Below, piece by piece: positions 59,518-64,000 of a stretch of DNA of 64,000 nt. The stretch lies in contig NZ_CP107811.1 in assembly GCF_036346105.1 (NCBI RefSeq), positions 3,786,501-3,850,500 on the forward strand, read 5' to 3'. The notes beneath the pieces are model-generated. The model searched no databases. It saw only the letters and a program-made list of their open reading frames with translations, and had not been told where the DNA came from. Numbering within the stretch: the stretch's first letter is position 1; each line of letters begins with the position of its first letter. The position numbers were made by a program, and so were the translations under genes. This stretch comes from Streptomyces sp. NBC_00539. Its GTDB lineage: Bacteria; Actinomycetota; Actinomycetes; Streptomycetales; Streptomycetaceae.

Positions 59518-60411
59518 TCAGACCTTGGGGACCTTGAGCGCGGCCCACGAGGACGGGCCGGGCCACCCGTCGGCGTCGTCGCCGGAGTAGCCGAGGTGGC
59601 GCTGCCACGCGGCGTAGGATTGCCGGTCGGACTCGGTCCACTGGGGGCCCGGTCCCTGCGAGTAGCGGCTGCATCCGACGGCGACGAGGCGGCGGCCCAT
59701 GGCTGTGATGAGCGGCGAGCGGGGGTTCTGCTTGAACCATGCGACCCCGGGGAACGGGGCGTACTGCGCAGCCGGGGGCGGGGTGGGTTTGGGCTGCTCG
59801 GGCGTACGGCCGAGCCGGTTGTCGATCCGCTCGCGCATGTCGTCCATGGACCACCCGCGCGGGTCACTCTTCCAATCCGACCATTCCTTGTGGCCGATCA
59901 CGGATGCGGCCGACCACCCGTACGCACGGCAGATCGCCGCCGAGCTCCGCTCGATCGCGTCGAGCTGCTCGGCGGGCCACGGGTCGCGGCCGTCGCCGAG
60001 GTTGACGCACTCGAACCCGTAGAAATGCGCGTTCCCGTCGATCGCGCCCGACGATCCCTCGTGCTTGGCCGTCGCGGGCAGGGACTGCTCGGCTACGACT
60101 GCGGCGAGCACCCGCCCGTCGCCCCCGCCGGCGTGGTTCGCGCGGCCCGAGCTGATCAGGTAGACCGTGCCGTCCTTGGCGATTACGCCGTGACACAGCG
60201 GGCCGGGCAACTCGTCGTATCCGGAGTAGCAGAGTTGCACCGACGAGTCAGTGCCGCTCGAAACGGTGTGGTGGATCATCACGCCGTTGATCGGGCCGAA
60301 CGGCCCGCGGTGGTTGCGGTTGAGGGTGCGCCACTCGTCGACCTCGACGACGCGCACGCCCTCGGCGCGCAGGATCGCCACGAGCCGATCAGGGCTGAAC
60401 GGGACTGCCAT
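59518..60411 (-). CDS. N-acetylmuramoyl-L-alanine amidase (endolysin)
   Basis: A 297-residue zinc amidase (Amidase_2). H47/H48 in GVMIHHTVSS and the GHKEWSDWKSDPRG motif (His plus the Lys-x-Asp pair) form the active site. A Pro-rich linker then leads to a C-terminal cell-wall-binding region (QSYAAWQRHLGYSGDDADGW). Cuts between N-acetylmuramic acid and the stem peptide to release phage. Confidence 0.9.
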   Translation of the reverse strand: MAVPFSPDRLVAILRAEGVRVVEVDEWRTLNRNHRGPFGPINGVMIHHTVSSGTDSSVQLCYSGYDELPGPLCHGVIAKDGTVYLISSGRANHAGGGDGRVLAAVVAEQSLPATAKHEGSSGAIDGNAHFYGFECVNLGDGRDPWPAEQLDAIERSSAAICRAYGWSAASVIGHKEWSDWKSDPRGWSMDDMRERIDNRLGRTPEQPKPTPPPAAQYAPFPGVAWFKQNPRSPLITAMGRRLVAVGCSRYSQGPGPQWTESDRQSYAAWQRHLGYSGDDADGWPGPSSWAALKVPKV

Positions 60412-60483
60412 GGGTGGTGTCTCCAGACATGAAGAAGGCCCCGGCCAAAGGGCGCGGGGCGGATGTTTCGAGGGCCGGCTCGG

Positions 60484-62088
60484 TCAGGCGACGGCGGCCC
60501 AAATGGCGTTTGCGTCGTAGGTCAGGCCCGACGCGGGGGTGAAGGACGCGGGCAGGCTGGTCTGCCCGGTCGCGGTGAGGCGGGCCGCGCGGCGGAACGC
60601 GCCGGGCATGGCGGCGGCGCCTGCCGGGGAAGTGCCGAGGTTCGCGCCCCGGGCGAGTACGGGCCCGTTGTAGGGGCTCGCGGTCTGTCCGTTCGTGACG
60701 ATGGCCACCCAGTAGGTTCCGGCGGGGGCCGAGTAGGCGGTGGTGAGGGGGCAGACGACGGTCGCGCCCTCGTTCGGGGTGAAGATCGTAGAGAGCGCGG
60801 CTGTCACTCCGACGCGGGCGCCAGCGGCGGTGTAGAGGCCAGCGAAGCTGCTCGCGTTCAGTGTCCCGCCCCCGTACCCGCACGAGTAGAAGCAGACGTT
60901 CGTCACGGTGGTGGGCACTCGCAGGTTGATCCCGCACAGGTAGACGTATCCGGCGAGCAGGTTCTGCCCGCTGTTGCTGGTGGCCGGGTCGAACGTCCAG
61001 CTCGTGAACCCGAGATCGGCGGGTAGCCATGTGCTCCCGCCGAGGCTGTCGACGTAGCTCTTGCGGGCGAGATGCGTGTCGGCGGTCGGCGCGACGCTCG
61101 ATGACGGAACGCTGCTGAACGTCTTGGCGCCCGCCACCGTTTGCGTGCCGGTGAGCAGGACAGCGGTACCAGTGGGCTGCGCGCCAACGTCCGCCGCGGT
61201 GAGGGCGATCGCCGTCCCTGTCTTGCCCGCGACGGTGATCACGACATCCGGGCCCGCGGAACCGTTGACGGTCGAGACCGATCCTGCCCCCGGGTCGCCC
61301 TTGGGGCCCTGCGGTCCGGGAACGGTACTGGCGGGGCCGGTGTCTCCCTTGGGCCCCGGCGGACCGGGAACCGTACTGGCCGCGCCTGTTGCGCCCGTGG
61401 GGCCGCGCAGGTTCCCCACGGGCGTCCCCCACCCGGAAGCGCCGCGCTGCCACAGGTCGCCGGTATCAGTGCGCAGCAGCAGGTCACCCGGTCGTGTGTT
61501 GGTGCTCGGGGTCGTCGTCGTGTTCACGTACCAGGCGGCGCCGCGCACGTCGCCGCCGAGCTGCGCCCATGTTCCGGCGGTGCGCTGCCATGTCGAGACG
61601 GTTGTCGAGATGACGCCGAGGAACGTGGAGGTCTCGTATCGCACGTAGAGGTCGCCGTCGAGGCCAAGGTCGGCCGCGGGTGCGGCGGTGCCGCTGTGGA
61701 TACGCGATCCCGGGGTGCCAGTCGGACCCTGCGGACCGACGGGGCCCGCTACGCCTACGTAGTTGGGCTTTGCGGGGTCGGTGGGGGCGATATCGGCGAG
61801 GTCGACCTCGGGCAGCGCCTTGGGCAGGACGATGTTGTACGAGCGGCCGACGGGGATTCCAGAGAGCTGCTCGGTCACGATGTACGCCCACCCGGACGGG
61901 TCCATGTCGGGCGAGTCGGTGGCGGGCAGGGTGACCTCGATCGATCCCTGCGCGTCGAGGGGGACGGTCACAGGGCCGCCGAGGATCACGTCGGCCTGCG
62001 GAAAAGTCAGGGTCGCGGGTGCCCGGAACACGAGCGCCCCCGACAGCGGAGTGCCGTCGGGGGCGAGGTACCGCGCGTGCACGGTCAC
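60484..62088 (-). CDS. Phage tail protein with collagen-like repeats
   Basis: A 534-residue protein. The N-terminal ~100 residues are beta-rich; then Gly-Pro-x triplets of collagen type (GPVGPQGPTGTPG, and GPPGPKGDTGPASTVPGPQG) near residues 130-260 separate it from a large C-terminal domain with receptor-binding-like character. Such proteins form trimeric tail fibres or spikes. Next to the amidase. Confidence 0.75.
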   Translation of the reverse strand: MTVHARYLAPDGTPLSGALVFRAPATLTFPQADVILGGPVTVPLDAQGSIEVTLPATDSPDMDPSGWAYIVTEQLSGIPVGRSYNIVLPKALPEVDLADIAPTDPAKPNYVGVAGPVGPQGPTGTPGSRIHSGTAAPAADLGLDGDLYVRYETSTFLGVISTTVSTWQRTAGTWAQLGGDVRGAAWYVNTTTTPSTNTRPGDLLLRTDTGDLWQRGASGWGTPVGNLRGPTGATGAASTVPGPPGPKGDTGPASTVPGPQGPKGDPGAGSVSTVNGSAGPDVVITVAGKTGTAIALTAADVGAQPTGTAVLLTGTQTVAGAKTFSSVPSSSVAPTADTHLARKSYVDSLGGSTWLPADLGFTSWTFDPATSNSGQNLLAGYVYLCGINLRVPTTVTNVCFYSCGYGGGTLNASSFAGLYTAAGARVGVTAALSTIFTPNEGATVVCPLTTAYSAPAGTYWVAIVTNGQTASPYNGPVLARGANLGTSPAGAAAMPGAFRRAARLTATGQTSLPASFTPASGLTYDANAIWAAVA

Positions 62089-62124
62089 GGTGGCTATGGA
62101 TGGGGGCAGCAGGGCAGGACCCTC

Positions 62125-62976
62125 CTAGTCGTCGATGGTGCGCAGCCCCTGCTCGGGTGCCGGTTTCGGCTCGGGGGGCGGCGGGGGCGGGGTGGCTGCG
62201 GCCGTGGCCGGGGGCGTCCGAGTAGGTACGCGCGGCGCCTCGGCCGGGCTGTAGGTGTGGCGGTACAGCGCCGAGTACAGCCGCGTCTCGATATCGCGGC
62301 CCGCTTCCTTGTTCCGGTGTTCGACCGTCCAGTCGACCCACTGCATGAACTCGACCTCGTGCAGAGGCTGCGTGATGATCCGGTCCGTCCACTGGCCGGC
62401 CGGACAGTCCCACTCATCGACCGTGATCGGGTCGCCGCTGTCGGGCCGCATGGTGACCTTGACCTGCCCGCCGCCCGTGTTGGCGTAGGTGAAGACCTCG
62501 ATCTCGGCGACCGCGTGCGTTGCGGGACCGGAGCCCCACCACGCGGGCTGATAGGTGGTCTCCTTCGTGTTCTGGCGCTGTGTCGGGTGGAGTTGAAGGG
62601 GAAGCATGGGACGGCCGAGGAACCGGTCGCTGAACGCGTCGTCCATGACGAGTACGCGTTCGGGGGCGGTGGTGTCGCGCGACCACATGCGGATCATCTG
62701 GTCGCCTTGCAGAAGGTCGTCGCCCACGGTCAAAGCGCGGGTCCCGCTTTGCCGGCGGATGAACACCCCCCAGTCGCCTTGGCCGGTCTCGCCGACCTTG
62801 AACGTCTCGGCGCCCGTCGGGGTCTGGGCGATGAGCTGCCCGCCCTCGCCGATGACGATGTCGCCGTGAAGGATCTTGTCCAGCGCCGGGCGCATGTTCG
62901 CGCGGCCGGTGAGTTCACGCACTCGGCGCTCAAGCTCGCGGATTCGGTCGAGCAGGTCGAGGGGAATCGCTGCCAT
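62125..62976 (-). CDS. Tail-region protein, unknown
   Basis: A 283-residue protein. It starts with an amphipathic helix (LLDRIRELERRVRELTGRAN), then beta-rich sequence and a long Pro/Ala-rich C-terminal tail (TPPPPPPEPKPAP). No family recognised; likely a tail or baseplate part by position. The start shares one base with the upstream stop (TAATG type). Confidence 0.5.
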   Translation of the reverse strand: MAAIPLDLLDRIRELERRVRELTGRANMRPALDKILHGDIVIGEGGQLIAQTPTGAETFKVGETGQGDWGVFIRRQSGTRALTVGDDLLQGDQMIRMWSRDTTAPERVLVMDDAFSDRFLGRPMLPLQLHPTQRQNTKETTYQPAWWGSGPATHAVAEIEVFTYANTGGGQVKVTMRPDSGDPITVDEWDCPAGQWTDRIITQPLHEVEFMQWVDWTVEHRNKEAGRDIETRLYSALYRHTYSPAEAPRVPTRTPPATAAATPPPPPPEPKPAPEQGLRTIDD

Positions 62977-64000
62977 TAGGCGGCCTCCAGGTAGAGCTTT
63001 GCGGTCTCGGGCCGGCCGCGCAGGGCCGGGCTGATGGCGAGGCCGACCACGCGGTACCGCTGGTCGAGCCCCTCGGCCCACCACAGATCCCGGATGCGCA
63101 CGCGGACGGTCGCGCCGAGCAGCGCGGGTGACAGTGCGGCCCGGTCGAGCGCGACGGTCAGTTCGGGAATCGGCCGCGGGGTAAGCGCGGCGGCGAGGTC
63201 GGCGCGTGCGTGCGCGGCGAGGGTCGCGGGGTCCGTAACGGTGGTGTAGTCCGAAGTCCCATCGAGGCGCGGCCACCCGGCGGCGAGCTGCTGCTCGTCG
63301 ACGAGTAGCTCGGTCATCAGTGGGAGGGACTCGGCGGTCTGATTGCGGTTGTCGCTCGCGCCCCTGCTCTGCCACACGTTGGCGCGCACGGTGGCGTCGA
63401 TGGGCCAGTCGTAAGAGAGGACCGGTCCCGGATGGTCGAGCACGATCTCGGACTCGCCCGTACGGATCACGGGCGCTCCGAGCTGCAACTGCTTGATCCG
63501 CCGGCCGCTGCTCGCGTCGCGGTAGCTCGCGATCCTCCATTCGAAACCGCCCTCGACCGCTCCGAGTTGGTCGATGACCTCGCGTATGCGCGGCTGGTCA
63601 TAGCGGCGGTACGTGCGGTCGCGCAGCACCCCCGAGAGCTGCTCGGTGTCGTACTCGATGCCGATGTCGCCGCCGGCCAGGCTCGCGCTGTAGTCGATCA
63701 GGCCCCGGACGATGTCGAACTGATCGACACCGACGGCCTGCTGTGTATCGAAGATCGCGCGGTGGTCGAGGTAGGACGCCCACCCGCCGGCCTGTATCCG
63801 CAGGCCGAGGTCGCCGCGCTGGTTGCTGGTCAGGCTGGCGGTCCACGGGATTCCGCCCCACCACACGTCCGGGCCGCGTTCGATCCACATCGCGGTTCGG
63901 CCGAGGTCGAGCGCGGACCGCACGCGGGCGGCGATCTGCGCGTTTGGCAGGGGCACGGTCGCAGCGGCGGTCCCGATCTTGCCGATGTAGTCATCGAGCG
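62976..64000 (-). CDS. Tail-region protein, 5' end outside the window
   Basis: The frame stays open to the right edge, so the gene is cut there; GTG 63956 is not the true start, because upstream codons ([15 protein letters not shown]) read well. It has about 340 visible residues, with beta-rich, Trp/Arg-rich phage tail character ([27 protein letters not shown]). Position suggests a tail or baseplate protein. Confidence 0.55.
   Translation of the reverse strand, partial: LDDYIGKIGTAAATVPLPNAQIAARVRSALDLGRTAMWIERGPDVWWGGIPWTASLTSNQRGDLGLRIQAGGWASYLDHRAIFDTQQAVGVDQFDIVRGLIDYSASLAGGDIGIEYDTEQLSGVLRDRTYRRYDQPRIREVIDQLGAVEGGFEWRIASYRDASSGRRIKQLQLGAPVIRTGESEIVLDHPGPVLSYDWPIDATVRANVWQSRGASDNRNQTAESLPLMTELLVDEQQLAAGWPRLDGTSDYTTVTDPATLAAHARADLAAALTPRPIPELTVALDRAALSPALLGATVRVRIRDLWWAEGLDQRYRVVGLAISPALRGRPETAKLYLEAA

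Noticed and set aside
1-64000. CRISPR array or insertion sequence
   Set aside because: No regularly spaced repeats with unique spacers and no transposase seen.

Overview
The window is high-GC actinobacterial DNA and almost certainly a Streptomyces chromosome. The evidence is very strong G/C bias at third codon positions, GTG and TTG starts, rare TTA codons, and the presence of wblA, bldG, an Ssd/Tad locus, a SulP-carbonic anhydrase fusion, a lysine-tailed TopA and a membrane-protein/thymidylate kinase fusion. From memory, the gene order from the penicillin-binding protein to the tRNA matches the S. coelicolor core region around SCO3580 down to SCO3540; this was not checked by search. The species cannot be named from the sequence.

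Positions 1-21100 hold a bifunctional PBP (cut by the window edge), wblA with two ArsA-type ATPases, a short DUF4177/RidA pair, a Nudix/metallo-beta-lactamase/L7-L12-like operon, crp divergent from nth, a CoA-pyrophosphatase-type Nudix gene with a MarP-like protease, an alpha/beta hydrolase with a holin-like membrane protein, nhaA, acsA, a SulP-carbonic anhydrase fusion and a deacetylase-like lipoprotein. Positions 21000-30050 hold a MinD/CooC-like ATPase, a degenerate Fic-like protein, a HAD phosphatase and the ssd-tadA-tadB-tadC-pilin-tadE-tadE-like operon. Positions 30400-37900 hold a DECH helicase with a TTA codon, bldG with its anti-sigma partner, a proton pyrophosphatase and a small lipoprotein. 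Positions 38200-49550 hold a methyltransferase, topA, the MFS/tmk fusion, the DNA polymerase III delta-prime subunit and a secreted tripeptidyl-aminopeptidase-like lipoprotein.

A tRNA-Thr(CGT) gene at 49659-49732 marks the left end of an integrated prophage that runs off the right edge. It carries a tyrosine integrase reading toward the tRNA, a leaderless repressor gene whose -10 lies in a palindrome, an excisionase-like gene, a five-gene overlapping cargo operon, a WhiJ/DUF397/ATPase regulatory group, and a leftward late region with holin-like proteins, an amidase endolysin, a collagen-like tail protein and two further tail-region proteins.

The most interesting part is the cargo operon at 52585-56422: an unknown protein, an HhH DNA-glycosylase-fold protein, a B12-binding radical SAM enzyme, a thymidylate-kinase-like P-loop kinase and a Nudix hydrolase. 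All are translationally coupled, and the radical SAM gene has TTA as codon 4. A 13-bp motif upstream of this operon recurs, in the same orientation relative to transcription, at the promoter of the neighbouring ATPase gene, which also has an early TTA codon. I infer a developmentally gated lysogenic-conversion cassette that makes, checks or removes a modified nucleotide or base. The function is a hypothesis.
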